Shown: piece after piece, positions 35,227-47,366 of the stretch | Numbering within the stretch: position 1 is the stretch's first letter | Layout: each line of letters opens with the position of its first letter | From: Aegilops tauschii subsp. strangulata | Taxonomy: Eukaryota; Streptophyta; Magnoliopsida; Poales; Poaceae | Assembly: GCF_002575655.3 (NCBI RefSeq) | Contig: NC_053037.3 | Span: 320,257,294-320,321,293 of the forward strand | Reading direction: 5' to 3' | DNA length: 64,000 bases | Position numbers and translations under genes: made by a program | Notes under the pieces: model-generated | The model's database searches: none | Seen by the model: the letters and a program-made list of their open reading frames with translations, nothing else | Told to the model about the DNA's origin: nothing

Positions 35227-38200
35227 ATGTCCGGATCTGGCGTGTAGGGAAAGTGGATGGCTTCCTCGATCACGGAGGGGAACGTCAAGGAACTCCGGGA
35301 AGCGGGGTACTTGGCTGCGGACATAGCTCACTAGCTCCCTGCCAAAAAGCAGATCATCCCCACTCCGGAGCCTAATGAGAGGATAGTGTTCATCCCCCAC
35401 TTTCTCCACGGGCTAGGGTTCCCCCTCCACCCTTTCGTCCGTGGCCTCTTGTTCTATTATGGGCTAGATTTCCACAATCTGGCCCCGAATTCCTTCCTCA
35501 ACATTTCGGCCTTCATCGTTGTGTGCGAGGCATTCCTCCGCATTTCCCCCCACTTCGGCCTATGGCTCAAGGTCTTCAACATGAAGCCGAAAGTGGTCGA
35601 TGGTCAACATGCGGAGTGTGGCGGCGCCATGGTGAGCAAGCTCCCCAACGTCACCTGGCCCAATGGGGCCTTCGTGGAGACCGTGAAGGGATGGCAACAG
35701 GAGTGGTTCTACATCACGGAATCTCGCGACGCCAAATGGGTCGTGACTCCCGAGTTCAAATCTGGGCCTCCAGTGCGGCTTACATCATGGATTAACAAGG
35801 GCCTGGATTGGGCATCGTCCGACAAGGTAATGACGCTGCAGAAGCGTGTCCAGAGTATGATATAGAAGAACACCAGTCTTGCCGATGTGATCCAGGTGAT
35901 GCTTTTTCACCGGATTCTCCCCTGCCGGCGTCGGACTCTCCATATGTGGGAGTTAAATCCGGCCGGCCCTCGGACCTTGCAGTGATTCTTCGGTACGACG
36001 CACGAAGGGATCTGGAAGCTGCTTTTCAAGGCCCAGAAGTCGTGGCCGGAGACGACCGAAGACCTCGGCCTCGACTGCACTCATCCGGCCACTCGAGTAA
36101 GTTTTATGATAACCTCGACTTGTAAATCCAAGGAGTATGTTGAGCCTCCATTCTTTCCTCAGGGCTGGACAAAGAAGGCGGAGCGGATCCAACGTCTGGC
36201 TCCGTTACCCGAAGACCCAGCCATTCCTCTACTAATGAGGATGCTGGTCCCGGCACCATACCAGGCGCCGGAGAAGAAGGCCAAGAAGAAGGGCAAAGAG
36301 GCCAGAAGCGGCCTCCGCCGTAAAGGTACTTCGGATGCTATGTCTGGAGATATCGAAGCTTTTTCTTCCCACGAGGGAGACGAAGACGAAGAAGAGGAGG
36401 AGGAAGGGAGCAATTCTCCCCTCAAGGAGAAGAAGAAGAAGAAGAAGAGGGCGGCCTTCGCTGATCCAGAAGCGGAGGCATCCAAAAGGGGGGAGATATC
36501 CCTCATGAATGGTTCGGACTCGGATGCTGAAGCCATCCCCAGTGGCGCCCCAGGGCGAAGCCCCTGGCCGAATCATAAGTATTCAAAGATGCTATACGTA
36601 TGTCCGGCTTTTTACAAATTGTAGGATAACATATCATTTATGTATTTCAGTCCGGCCCGTGATTTCCCCCAACAATCATCGTCTTCGGGGAAATCTTTGG
36701 CGCCAAAGATGACGAAGAGAGAGACGCCTCCGTGAGCCTCTCTGCCACATGCCGCGGATGACACTGAGGTGTTGTCCCAAAGGACCTCTCTGGGCCAGGG
36801 AGAGGTGCGGAAGGCCGCTGAAACGGCACCAGAGGGTAATGCCTCGGCTGCCGAAAACATGGGGGGCACAACCCTCATGGAAACTGATGACGGGGGCCCA
36901 GACCTGTCCGGCCCCCAGCCGAATACAACTCAGGAGACCCACATGGCTCCAGAATTGAACGGGCAACCCCTTGTAAGGGAGGGGGAGCGCCGACTCCACC
37001 GGCGACCTCCATCAATCCGGAGGCGCCGGACACATTGAGGGAAGCACTTCAACGCGCTTACGTCGTGGAAGAACACTGTACCCTGATGGGTACGGTGGTT
37101 CAGAAAGTTCAGTCCGCAAAAAGCGGGCTGAACGAAGCATTCACCAGCCTGCTAACTGGCTTTGAGGTATGCAATGTAATATTCTTAGCCGCCTTTGCAT
37201 GAGTAAAAAATATGCCTGTGTATAGATAGTAGCCCCTGAGACTCTGTTCGGCTTTTTGAAAAAGAGGCCGGACAGAGGATCAAATATTCCGGAGATAACT
37301 TACTTGTTTATTTTGATAAACAGGCTTCACAGCTAGCAGCTTCAGCCAAGGACGCAGAAGTTTCCGAACTCCAGCGGAAACTGAGGCTGGCTGATGATGA
37401 GATCGACCGTATTAACAAGTGGTTCGATGAGGCCCAAGGTATGCTTTTTACAAAGACCCCTTACAAGCCTAGATTGTAATGCAAACTCCGAGTTTAAGCT
37501 CATGTGCTGCTATGTGTATGATTGTAGGCACCGCGACCGAGGTCGAGACCCTTAAGAGTGCTCTTGCAGAAGCCAAGGAGGAGGCGAGGGCGAGCAAAGC
37601 GGCCGCAGACAAAGCGGCTGCGGATTTTAAAGGCCGAACAGGACGCCCGCCGCCAGTATGAGGAGAGGGTGACCGAAGTGGAGCAAGCGCTCCAAGATGC
37701 CGCCAACAAGAGTGAGTCCTTGGAGGAGAGTAATAAGGCCCAAGAGACCAAACTCACCAAGGCTCTTCAAGAGGCAAAGGAGGCGCGGACCGAGTCTCGA
37801 GCGGCTCGCGAGGAGATCAAGCAAGCCGAATAGATAGCGGCTGGTAAGACTTTTCTTTTACAGAGTATATTTGGCGGTCAAAGATATGCTTTGCTAAATG
37901 GACTATGGAGTACTCTGGACGCCTTTGCGCATCTTCCGAGGAGTGTTGCCGACGCTGCCCAGTATTTTCGGGCTCAAGAAGGGAACACGACGGAGAAGCT
38001 CTTCTGGTCGCAGTACCTGGCGCCAGAGCGGCTAGCGCTGCTAAACAACCAGATGATGCAGCTGGCGGAGCTGCATAGGATGCCGGTTTGGCCATGAAGG
38101 ACATCATAGTCCGGCTATGGCCAGCCGGACCCATTCCGAGCAGCTACTTCGGCCTGGTCAAGCGGCTCGGTGATGCCTTGCCCCGAGTAGAGGCAGTGAA

Positions 38201-38402
38201 GCGCTCGGCGTGCATAGAAGGTGCGCGGATGGCCTTTGCCTGTGTCAAGATGCACTGGGCAAAGATGAAGGCCGCCGTCGTGGCGGTTGAGGGTCCACCC
38301 AGAGGCAAGGACCACCGCAAGCCGGAGCGCTATTTTGAAGATGTCCTTGAGGGTGCCCGTTTGATAGAGGGTCAATGCTCGAAGGATATCATGTTCGAGT
38401 AA
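35227..38402 (+). pseudogene. Antisense multi-exon gene of element Y ('putative gypsy type transposon' family)
   Basis: A TATAAGAG box near 35111 precedes an ATG at 35227, but the frame stops after six codons (TAG 35245-35247) and again near 35332. Then comes a well preserved globular domain (Phe-Ile-Pro-His-Phe-Leu-His-Gly-Leu-Gly-Phe-Pro ... Leu-Phe-Tyr-Tyr-Gly-Leu) of the plant PF04195-like family. Introns with GT-AG ends can be read at 36097-36162 (phase 0 on both sides, joining Thr-Arg to Gly-Trp-Thr-Lys-Lys), 37167-37323 and 37439-37527; others are likely at about 36599-36649 and 37844-37862. A Glu/Lys-rich acidic section follows (36250-36500), then a coiled coil (37340-37830), then a helical C-terminal part ending at 38402. 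Function of the family is unknown. Stops at 35245, 35332, 35863 and 35980 make this copy inactive. Confidence 0.65.
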
Positions 38403-39593
38403 ATGTATCCGAGCTACCCAGACAATGTATTATAAACCAAGGTTGTGTAATATATTTTATGCATTTATCTGAACTACTTTCCTCCTGTGCGGCCGTATAT
38501 TATTATTCTGAAAGTTTGCCAGTCGTCGGCTTCAGCCTCCACGTAGATACTACGGGGGTGTTCGGGATAACGTGTAATCACTCTTGACCCAACGTCTTGG
38601 TCCGTAAAGGAGGTGATTTACGTAGTGAACCAGGCAATCAAACTATGCGGCTTTAGCACTTTCACTTAGCCATAGGAGTTTGACAATGGGACTGTAAGGT
38701 AGCCCCTGGTGCGTATGCGGCTACCCGGACTTGGATGCCTTAAGCGCATGACTGGAAAGAGCCAGTCCTTCGTGTAATACGGAAGAAATCACTAGAGATT
38801 TAGTAAGTCGCCGAATTGCTGACCAGCTCTCGCCGCATCATGACAGTCAGTTTTCGGCTTTCTCTACTTAGGTGCTTGACCAGACGAACCAGAAACACAA
38901 TTGCATTAGTTCTCCCTTTACTATCTTAGCTGAACTAGCGGAACGTAAGTTAGCAAACACAGGAGCCGGGCAACCCAACTATTGACCAAAGACATGATTC
39001 GGAGCCAATGCATATAATGCAGTACTCGGGACGCCGAAGTCTACTCTGAGATTGTTCGGACTTTCTGTTTTCGCAAATATATATGGCTGAATAGATCCCC
39101 TGGTGATTTAAGTCGTACCGAGGTGTATATGCCAATCTGACGTAAAGGGGGAAAACAAATTAAGAAATAAGCCAATACCGAACAAGGTTGGGCAACAATG
39201 TTTCCATTATAGTCTGATTGGTACGTTGAAATGTATTTTTACAGAGGATGCAATAAACATCGAGGCTATTTTACATGTCGAGCACAAGGGAAAGTTGTAT
39301 ACAGGTCCTAAAAAGGAAAAGATAATCTTGAAGATCCTTTGGATATTCTGCCGCACGTCTGCGCTGCTTTTCACCTTGGTGTATGATCCTTTGAGAGGAT
39401 CAACAATCGAGTATACATAAGGGGCCTAGAAAAGGGCCCTTGGTACCATCGAAAAGTGATGTGGGTTGTAAAGAACCTGAAAAAATAAAAAGAAGAAGAA
39501 GAAGAATATGAGGGTCCGGATAGGGTCAAACCGTATTGTGGACCTTATGTTTAGTAAGCCTCCGTCCTTGCCCATGGTACCTTTAGTGCGTAG
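38403..39593. other. Non-coding spacer of element Y
   Basis: About 1.2 kb between the antisense gene and the protease remnant, where polymerase and integrase would be expected. I see no gene and no pol motif, only short chance frames. Confidence 0.65.
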
Positions 39594-40665
39594 TTATGTA
39601 TGCACGGTACGTATGCCGCTATCAGGTTTGGGCTTTGACGGAGGCTGAATTGCTAATCTAGCTCTGGACGAGCCAGACTGCATTCTGCAGGGTAAACCAA
39701 ACTCGTTTGACAGTGTCCTGGGGCTTGACTGCCGATGTAGTATTCGGCTTAATGAGGCCACCCTGTACTTTGGCTGTGAGGGCCGCAGTATGCTCCTCGG
39801 TACGGAGGGAGCGCTCCATATTTCCATTGACTGTTATAACGCCACGTGGTCCAGGCATCTTGAGCTTTAGATAAGCGTAGTGCGGGACTGCATTGAAATG
39901 GGCGAAAGCGGTCCGTCCGAGCAGTGTGTGATAGCCACTACAGAACGGCACAATGTCAAAGATCAAGTCTTCGCTCTCGAAGTTATCCGCTAATCCGAAG
40001 ACGACTTCTAGCGTTATGGATCCTGTGCAACAGGCCTCTACGCCGGGTAGGGTTTGATTCTTGAGGGATCAATACCCATTTTACGGACAGTGTCCTAATA
40101 AAGCAAGTTAAGACTGCTGCTGCCGTCCATAAGGACTCGCATGAGCTGGAATCTGTCGCTAATTGGATCGAGGACCAAGGTTGCCGAACCTCCATGACGG
40201 ATACTGGTCGGATGGTCTCTGCGATCGAAAGGATCAGACAGGCTGACCATGGGTTGAATTTTGGGGCGACTGGCTCTATGGCATAAACGTCCCTTAGTGC
40301 GCGTTTGCGCTCCCGCTTGGGGATGTGAGTGACATAGATCATGTTCACTGTTTTTACATCGGGGGGAAATTTCTTTTGCCCCCCTGTGTTCGTTGGGCAA
40401 GGCTCTTCATCGTCGTCCTCGCTGGGCGGCCCTTTCCCCTTGTGTTCGCTGTTAAGCTTACCGACCTGCTTAAAGACCCAACAATTTCTATTGGTATGAT
40501 TGGCAGGCTTGTCAGGGGTGCCATGGATCTCGCAAGGCTGATCTAGTATTCGGTCCAGACTGGATGGACCATCTTTGTTTCCTTTGAATGGCCTCTTCCG
40601 CTGACCGGGTTTAGAGCCACTGAATCCGGCGTTGCCGCCGTATCTTCAGTATTTTCATTGTTGCT
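39594..40665 (-). pseudogene. Zinc-knuckle and protease remnant of element Y
   Basis: In shifting frames one can read the residual knuckle region (about 40500-40430), then a link, and the protease active site RVLMDGSSSLNLLY at about 40150-40095. The rest of the protease follows, with Leu-Ile-Phe-Asp-Ile-Val-Pro-Phe, His-Thr-Leu-Leu-Gly-Arg-Thr-Ala-Phe (second block, 39966-39880) and the C-terminal part of the domain. Asp-Gly-Ser-Ser at the active site is a normal variant of this gypsy branch. Frameshifts lie at about 40095 and 39980. The reading ends at a stop near 39658, with no reverse-transcriptase sequence after it. Confidence 0.7.
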
Positions 40666-42903
40666 TCAACGCTTATGCTTGTTGCGCTGTGGTTTGCCGT
40701 TGCTGTCTCTGACTTTGGAGGTGCCAGGGTCGCTGGTGCCGTTGCTTCTACGAGCTAGCCAGCTATCTTCTCCTGCGCAAAAGCGGGTCATAAGTGCGGT
40801 GAGGGCTGCCATGGACTTCAGTTTTTCTTGGCCAAGGTGTCGGGCGAGCCACTCATCACGGACACTATGTTTAAAGGCCGCAAGGGCTTCAACGTCCGGA
40901 CAATCGACAAATTGGTTCTTTTTAATTAAAAACCTGGTCCAGAGTTTCCGGGCTGACTCTCTGGGTTGCTGGACTATGTGACTGAGGTCATCCGCATCTG
41001 GGGGCCGAACATAGGTACCTCGGAAGTTGTCTCTAAAGGCATCTTCCAAATCTTCCCAGCTACCAATGGAGTTTTCTGGGAGGCTATTTAGCCAGTGCCG
41101 AGCTGGTCCCTTTAATTTTAGCGGGAGGTACTTGATGGCATGGAGATCATCACCACGAGCCATGTGGATATGGAGGAGAAAATCTTCAATCCATACTGCG
41201 GGATCTGTCGTTCCATCGTATGATTCAATGTTCACGGGTTTTAACCCTTCCGGGAACTGGTGCTCCATTACCTCGTCAGTGAAGCATAAGGGGTGTGCGG
41301 CGCCTCTGTATCGTGTGATGTCACGGTGCAGTTCGGATGAAGTCTGTATGTAGTTTTCGGCCCGGGTGAGGTTGTGGTTGTCACGCCAGGCCTGGTGACC
41401 ATCTTCTCGCGTGGGAGCACGCCCCCTTGCTCAATAGATTGATCTGGTCTGACCGGCTCTATTGTCTAGGTCCTTACGTAGGTCGTAGGTGTAGCCCGTA
41501 GCTGCTACCTCTTTGCCTCTACGGCGGGGAGGTGCGGGTTGTTGTTCGGTGTGAGTAGCCGCTCTGTCCCGCCCGCGTGGTGGTCGGTCAGGTTCGTCGG
41601 CAGCTTTATACTTTGGCGGTATTTGCTCAAGAGCCTCGTCGTCGAATTATGGTAGTAGCTTGCGATTTGGGTAGCTCTTTGTTGGGCATTCGAGGCCGTA
41701 TTCTTCGGCTGCCAGGACCTTAGTCCATCTTTCATTGAGTGTATCCTGTTTGGCTTGGAGCTGTTGCTGCTTCTTTTTTAGGCTTCTCGCAGTAGCGATT
41801 AGCTGGCGCTTAAAGCGCTCCTACTCGAGGGGTTCCTCTGGCACGATGAAATCTTCATCGCCGAGGCTCACATCATCCTCGGATATCGGTAGATAGTTAC
41901 TATCATCTGAGTCCTCATTCCCGACCGGATCGTCAGGGTTAACTTGCCCCTCCTCCCAATCATCCTGTTCGGATGTTGGTTCGACGGGGGCTTCGGGGTC
42001 TCTGGTGTTGTCCGGAGTGTCATTGTCTCCGGTGCCGGTATTGCTGTCTTTTCTGCGACGCGATTTTGAGCGGCACCGCTGATGTCGACGCTTTGGAGGT
42101 ACTTCAGCAGGCTTGTCCTCAACCGGATCCTTCCTACCGTCGTCGTCATCCTCTTTGGGTGTGTCCACCATATACACGTCATATGTGGAGGTGGCCGTCC
42201 AACGTCCGGTAAACGGCGAGTCTTGGCCTTGTTCGTCTCCGGCATCGCCGTCCATGCCGTCGATGTCTTCGGAGGCGTAGTCCAGCATGTCGGTTAAATC
42301 TTCGATAGTGGCTATGAAGTGGGTGGTGGGTGGGACGTGAAATTCCCCGCTCTCAGCCCCTAGTCCGGGCCGGGCGTAATTCGGGAGCGATTCTTCTGTA
42401 ATGGTGAGGGATCGCATTAAGTCCATAGCCTCGTTTAAGAGCAAGGTTTGGACAGTGAAGCGAGAGTCCGCTGGGCTAGCCGGGGTGAAAATTTCCTGGC
42501 CATGCTCGCTTGGCGCGGACTTCGAGAGTTCGGATCTGGAGTTCGGGGGCGAGTCCGGCTTTACTGATGACGCAGTCCCCTCCGGATCTCCGGTAGTGAG
42601 CTCCATAATTGCAAATAGTCCGGCGGGCTCTAAACTCCCATCTTTGGACCTGGTAGTCTGCTCTGGATCTAGGGCCAGAGCGGTGGTTGGGGCCGCGAAC
42701 CCTTCGAAGATCAAGTCTCCTCGGATATCAGCGATATAGTTCAGATTTCCAAAACTGATCTGATGACCAGGGGCGTAGCTGTCGATCTGCTCAAGGTGGC
42801 CGATCGAGTTAGCGCGCAGTGCGAAGCCGCCGAATACGAAAATTTGGCCGGGGAGGAAAGTCTCTCCCGAAACGGCATCATTGTAGATGATCGATCGAGC
42901 CAT
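40666..42903 (-). pseudogene. gag: Gag of element Y
   Basis: The likely start is the ATG at 42903 (Met-Ala-Arg-Ser-Ile-Ile-Tyr); the frame is open upstream but runs into the LTR. The N-terminal half, about 360 residues, is acidic and Ser/Pro/Asp-rich and ends at 41821. After a broken stretch (41505-41820) the gag core lies at 41268-40666. It has Tyr-Asp-Gly-Thr-Thr-Asp-Pro, Tyr-Leu-Pro-Leu-Lys-Leu-Lys-Gly-Pro-Ala-Arg-His-Trp and Asn-Ser-Leu-Pro, typical of retrotrans_gag, and ends in a basic tail. The split into two frames shows decay. Gag would form the particle. Confidence 0.8.
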
Positions 42904-42950
42904 CGAACCTTCTGTCGACGGCACAGTGGAACTCTCAATGAAAGCACCAA

Positions 42951-43424
42951 TGTCGATGTCAAAACCGGCCGATCTCGGGTAGGGGGTCCTGAACTGTGCG
43001 TCTGAGGATCGAAGGTAACAGGAGGTAGGGGACACGATGTTTACCAAGGTTCGGGCCCTCTTAATGGAGGTAATACCCTACTTCCTGCTTGATTGACTTT
43101 GGTGAATATAGGGGTTACAAGAGTTGATCTACCTCGAGATCGTAATGGCTAAACCCTAGATGTCTAGCCTGTATGATTTGTCTTGGCCTCTACGGACCAA
43201 ACCCCTCTGGTTTATATAGACACCGGAGGGGCCTAGGGTTGTACAGAGTCGGTTTATAGAGAAAGGAAACTATACATCCGAATGCCAAACTTGCCATCCA
43301 CGCAAAGGAGAGTCCCATCCGGACACAGGGGAAGGCCTTCTATCTTGTATCTTCATGACCCACCAGTCCGGCCCATGTCACATAGCCCGGACGCCCGGGG
43401 ACCCCCTAATCTAGGACTCCCTCA
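42951..43424 (-). repeat. 5' LTR of element Y
   Basis: 474 bp. Just inside on the minus strand is TTGGTGCTTTCATTGAGAG, a probable primer-binding site of unassigned tRNA. Confidence 0.9.
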
Positions 43425-44981
43425 GTGGCTCCTGAACTTGCCCGTGGGATCGATCTCCTCCTGGGGCGAGATGCACGAGCATTTCGTTGCCAACTTCTAG
43501 GGCACTCGTGATCGCCCGCCGGCCGCAAGTGACCTGCGGCGCATCAAGCAGCGGCCAAGGGACACCCTGCAGAAGTACGTCCAGCGCTTCAGCAGCATTC
43601 ATCTCAAGATCCCCAAGGTGTCAGACGAGGCCATAATCTCGGCATTCACTGATAGCGTCCGCGACGTCAAGATGAAGGAGGAGCTCTCCATACACGAGGA
43701 CATGTGCACGGCCCTGGAGATATTCAACATGGCGACCAAGTGCACGAGAGCTAAGGAAGGACGCCTCTCCCTCCTCGAGCTCCCAGAGGCAGATCCAGAG
43801 GATAAGAAGGCCAAGGCCAAGGACGTAAAGTGCAAGGGGGCAGTCGTACTCGTAGCTGAACCAGAGATGAAGCACGCTGCGACCACCTGGAGTCATTCAA
43901 GGGCAGCCGCCCGTTCTGCGTCTTCCACAACGTGCACAACCACAACACCAATGACTGTCAGGAGCTCAGGGCCATCTGCGACGGGCGCCTCGGTCGTCAC
44001 CCCGAGCGCAACGATCAAGGCTACGGCCGCGGAGGAGGCCGAGGTGGAGGATGCTGGGACGACCGCGGCCCACGCCAGGAGTGACACGATCAGCCTCGTG
44101 AGGATCATCCTCAGGGCAACGCTGGACTCCCTCCGCTGCCACCACCATCAAGAAGGAACGACGACGACCACCAGGACGAGGGGGCTGGGGGCTTCCAGGA
44201 GCCTCATGCCATCGCCTGCATCCTGGGCGACGCTCAGGCCCCTGCCTCTCATCGCATCTTCAAGCAGTTTGCCGGTTAGGTGAACACGGCCCTCCCCAAG
44301 CTCGAGGCTACGTGTCCGCTCAGGTGGTCTAAGTGCACCATCACCTTCAACTCGTCCGACTAGCTCAAGTGCGCGGCAACTGTCGGTGCCCTTCCGGTGC
44401 TCTGCTCGCCCATCATCAGCAATGTCCTCGTCACCAAGACTCTCATTGATGGGGGTGCAGGGCTCAATGTTTTTTCCATCGAGATGTTCGACCGCCTCCA
44501 AGTACCCTACGACCAACTGCAGCCCACCAAGCCCTTCTCAGGGGTGACCGATGGCTCGACCACTCCGATAGGGCAGATCCGCCTCCCTGTCACCTTTGGA
44601 AAGCGCGACAACTATCGCACAGAGCTCATCGACTTCGACGTTGCCCACATCCGTCTTTCGTACAATGCCATCCTAGGGTATCCGGCCCTGGCCAAGTTCA
44701 TGGCAGTGACTCATCATGGTTACAATGTTCTCAAGATGCCCGGGAACCACAACATCATCACGGTCACCTGCGAGGAGAAGGACGCAGTGTGCTCTCTCGA
44801 GCGTGCCTACCAGGCTGTGGCCGTTGAGAAACCCGACGACGAAGGCGCCATCTACCCTCCTGAGGTTGTCCCCAAGAAGAAGAAGAAGCAGCTCCGCCAA
44901 GAGCCTCAGGAGAGCGGCGTGTCCAGCGCCACCACCTCAGGACCTATGCCCACGGATGGGGCGCCTCCCTCTCTTGCATAG
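43425..44981 (+). pseudogene. Gag-protease of X copy 3, main segment
   Basis: Continues gag after the Y insertion (Leu-Leu-Asn-Leu-Pro-Val-Gly-Ser-Ile-Ser-Ser-Trp-Gly-Glu-Met). A TAG at 43498-43500 stands where copies 1 and 4 have the Gln of Phe-Gln-Gly-Thr. The helical gag end is readable to about 43870; frameshifts near 43870 and 44290 break the zinc-motif and Arg/Gly region. The protease is readable at 44397-44981 with an intact active site (TLIDGGAGLNVFSI), the second block (AILGYPALAKF) and a Lys-rich tail. Unlike copy 1, the catalytic Asp is present. Confidence 0.8.
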
Positions 44982-45059
44982 GAAGGCGCGCCCGATGCCC
45001 CTCTCGGGCTGGGCTCGGGGGCTCTCCACTGGAGGGCCTCTGACCTAGCCAACGTCACG

Positions 45060-45530
45060 AAGGAGGCGCTCGGGCACCACGTGGAGGCGTGCTTCAGCGC
45101 ACGCTTCCGATAGGAGGGCACAAGGCACGGGGTGCCAGGTGCTCAGGAGTTCATCACCAAGGCAACCGAGGAGCTTCAAGAGGCGAGAGCCATGCGCGGC
45201 GACCGCCGTCCACCACACTGTGCGGCTCCTTGTCCTGGCAAGGACAGCGAGCTACACACCTACGTCAACATCCCTGGGCTCAACAGGGCCGCATCTCAGG
45301 AGCGCTTCTGGCCATCGCGCGTTGGTCGGTGCGAGGGCCCCCCTCATAGCTACGTTCGCATGCCTTTTGGCTTGCCGAACGCGGCAGTTACATTCCAGCA
45401 CCACATACGAAGCGTCCTGGTAGCTCAGGAGGCCAGGTGCTAGGAGGTCCTGATGGAGAAGGCGACGGTTCTTCACGAGCCTCCCGGGCCTCTAGAGCCT
45501 CATGAGGTTCGGGACCAAGGTGGCTCGTGA
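45060..45530 (+). pseudogene. Reverse-transcriptase stub of X copy 3
   Basis: Reads Leu-His-Thr-Tyr-Val-Asn-Ile-Pro-Gly-Leu-Asn-Arg-Ala, then Ser-Gln-Glu-Arg-Phe-Trp, then RMPFGLPNAAVTFQ. It has the same internal deletion as copies 1 and 4 and no YxDD. A TAG follows at about 45442. Confidence 0.7.
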
Positions 45531-47017
45531 GGAGCGACATCTTCAGCATGTGTCTTCAGCTACTTCAACATCTCTTTAGCAACGGTGCCAGGAAACATTT
45601 TCTGGTTTATTCAGTTGGGGGCGCCCCTCGGGCTGCATCATCCCCAGGTCGCATGGGTCTGTCCATGTGGCTTGTATCGTCTTGCATTTATCAGAACTGG
45701 CTTTACCTCCTTCCATGAGTCGCTTTATGATTATCATTTGCCCGTCCGGCACATTGTTGCCATGAATGTTGTATGCCCTTGCAAACCCACCCACAATCGC
45801 CTCATCATTAAGGGTTGGCACTGCGTCTGTGCTCGGGTCCGTCCCTGCAGCATCGATAAACCCAATAGGCTGAGCTCTGGCTCGTGGGCCAGCTCCCGTG
45901 CACGTCACCTCCCATGGCCCTTGGTGCCTTGTTCTCGCATGAGCTAATCGCGGGCGGATGGGCTAGGGCACGCGACCCGGTGCCTCGTCCCCACGGGAGC
46001 CGCGTGCCGGTTGTCTTTCTTCAGGACTTTTGCATGAGAAGACTGGGCACAGCGTCTGTGTTTGGGTCTGTCCCTGCAGCGTCGACAAACCCAACGACTG
46101 AGCTCTGTCTGGCGGGTCGGCCCCGTTCACGTCACCTCCTGGGATCATTGGTGTTTGGCCTTCTCATGTGATAACCTCAGGAGATTCATTCGGCGCAGGT
46201 TGCCTAACCACCTCGCAGGGCCATCACAAGTGTTCTGAATCAAATTCAGGTGCAACCCGCCTTGAGGTAGGGCCTCGTGAGTCCCGCGCTGGCTCACGAG
46301 TGCCCATACACACCTCCTCTAGCCCTGACATGCAAGCCACGTGTCAGAGCGGGGCTGTACACGCCCCGGGGGCTTCGCTCAGAGGGAGCCCCCACACACG
46401 CACTAGTGGAAGCACCATGCTCCGCGCTGGCAGTCGACACGGTCAAGGAGCGGCTATGCCCATGCAAGTGCGGAAGCGCCATGCTCGATGCTGGTGATAA
46501 ACAACTGAGGGCGGCCCCATGGCCACAATAACCTTAGGGAGCTGCCAGGCTCGGTGTTCAGCCTCACCGCAACGCTTTCCCTTCGAGAGAGTCGCGCGAG
46601 GGGGCTGGGCACGGGGGCTATGCTCAGATCACGCCTGGCGTACGCCACCCTGCCAGGTCCCCCGGACCTGGTCTTTGCACGCCCCACCCGAGCGGGACCT
46701 CGGCGAGAAAAGGTATGGAGGTATGTTTGTACGTCGAGGGGGACTCCTGAGCATCGCGACTCAGGAGCCTAACTGGTCACGTAGCCCCTCAACCCTTGGT
46801 CTTGTCCTGGTGATCCGGATGACCCAATGGCGGCTCAGGTATGCGTGGGGCCGGGCCCTGCCGACGCAGAATGCTAAGGCCTACTCTCGCATCTCCTTCC
46901 TGAGGGCTGTTTGTACGTCAAGGGGGACTCCTGAGCATCGCGACTCAGGAGCCTCACTAGTCATGTAGCCCCTCACCCCTTGGTCTCGTCTTGGTGATCC
47001 CGACGACCCAATGGCGG
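45531..47017 (+). repeat. Sub-repeat region of X copy 3
   Basis: No gene. Two units of 184 bp begin at 46725 and 46909 (GTTTGTACGTC...). Each contains the perfect inverted repeat CTCCTGAG-8 nt-CTCAGGAG (46744-46767 and 46928-46951). Degenerate inverted and direct repeats fill 45600-46500. Confidence 0.65.
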
Positions 47018-47366
47018 CTAATGTATGCACAGGGCCGGGCCCTGCCGACACAGAATATTAAAGCAAACAGGAAGGAAATCGCAGAATCCTAGCAAATTAT
47101 TACAAGACATGTTGTCTCTTAAAAGTACCAAACATAAGTTTTTACGCCTCCACGAGGCACGATACATGTTGCAGGGGTTAAACGAAGGGGAGCGCCACCA
47201 TCGAGCCTCTTCTTCAGCCTTGGGTGCCGCCATCGCCCGCAAGAGGAGCCCTGTCATCGACGACATCACCGTCGCCCGTGCCGTCAGCCGTGGTCGCAGG
47301 GTCCGCGGCGCCAGCAGCCGTGGTCGTGAGGTCAATGGTGAGGAACTTCCGTAGCAGGGCCTCCAC

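Larger units (their letters stand above)
34206..43424 (-). mobile_element. Gypsy family Y, non-autonomous with antisense gene (9219 bp)
   Basis: LTRs of 473 and 474 bp (34206-34678 and 42951-43424) start TGTCGGTGTCAAAACCGGCC and end GACTCCCTCA. The 5-bp duplication GTGGC is perfect (34201-34205 and 43425-43429). On the minus strand it has gag (from 42903) and a protease remnant (to 39594), then no polymerase or integrase. On the plus strand, next to the 3' LTR, is a separate multi-exon gene (35227-38402). This sense gag plus antisense cargo plan is known from the Tat branch of plant Ty3/gypsy elements with extra ORFs. Confidence 0.88.

Noticed and set aside
36159..36576. Minus-strand Ser/Leu-rich frames
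   Set aside because: Shadows of the Glu/Lys-rich exon of the antisense gene of element Y.
41868..42739. Frames overlapping the Y gag
   Set aside because: The long frame from 42903 has the gag start typical of this group; the others have no domain.
46700..46955. Regularly spaced repeats considered as a CRISPR array
   Set aside because: Only two units with a 184-bp period, inside a plant retrotransposon; no spacer-repeat pattern.
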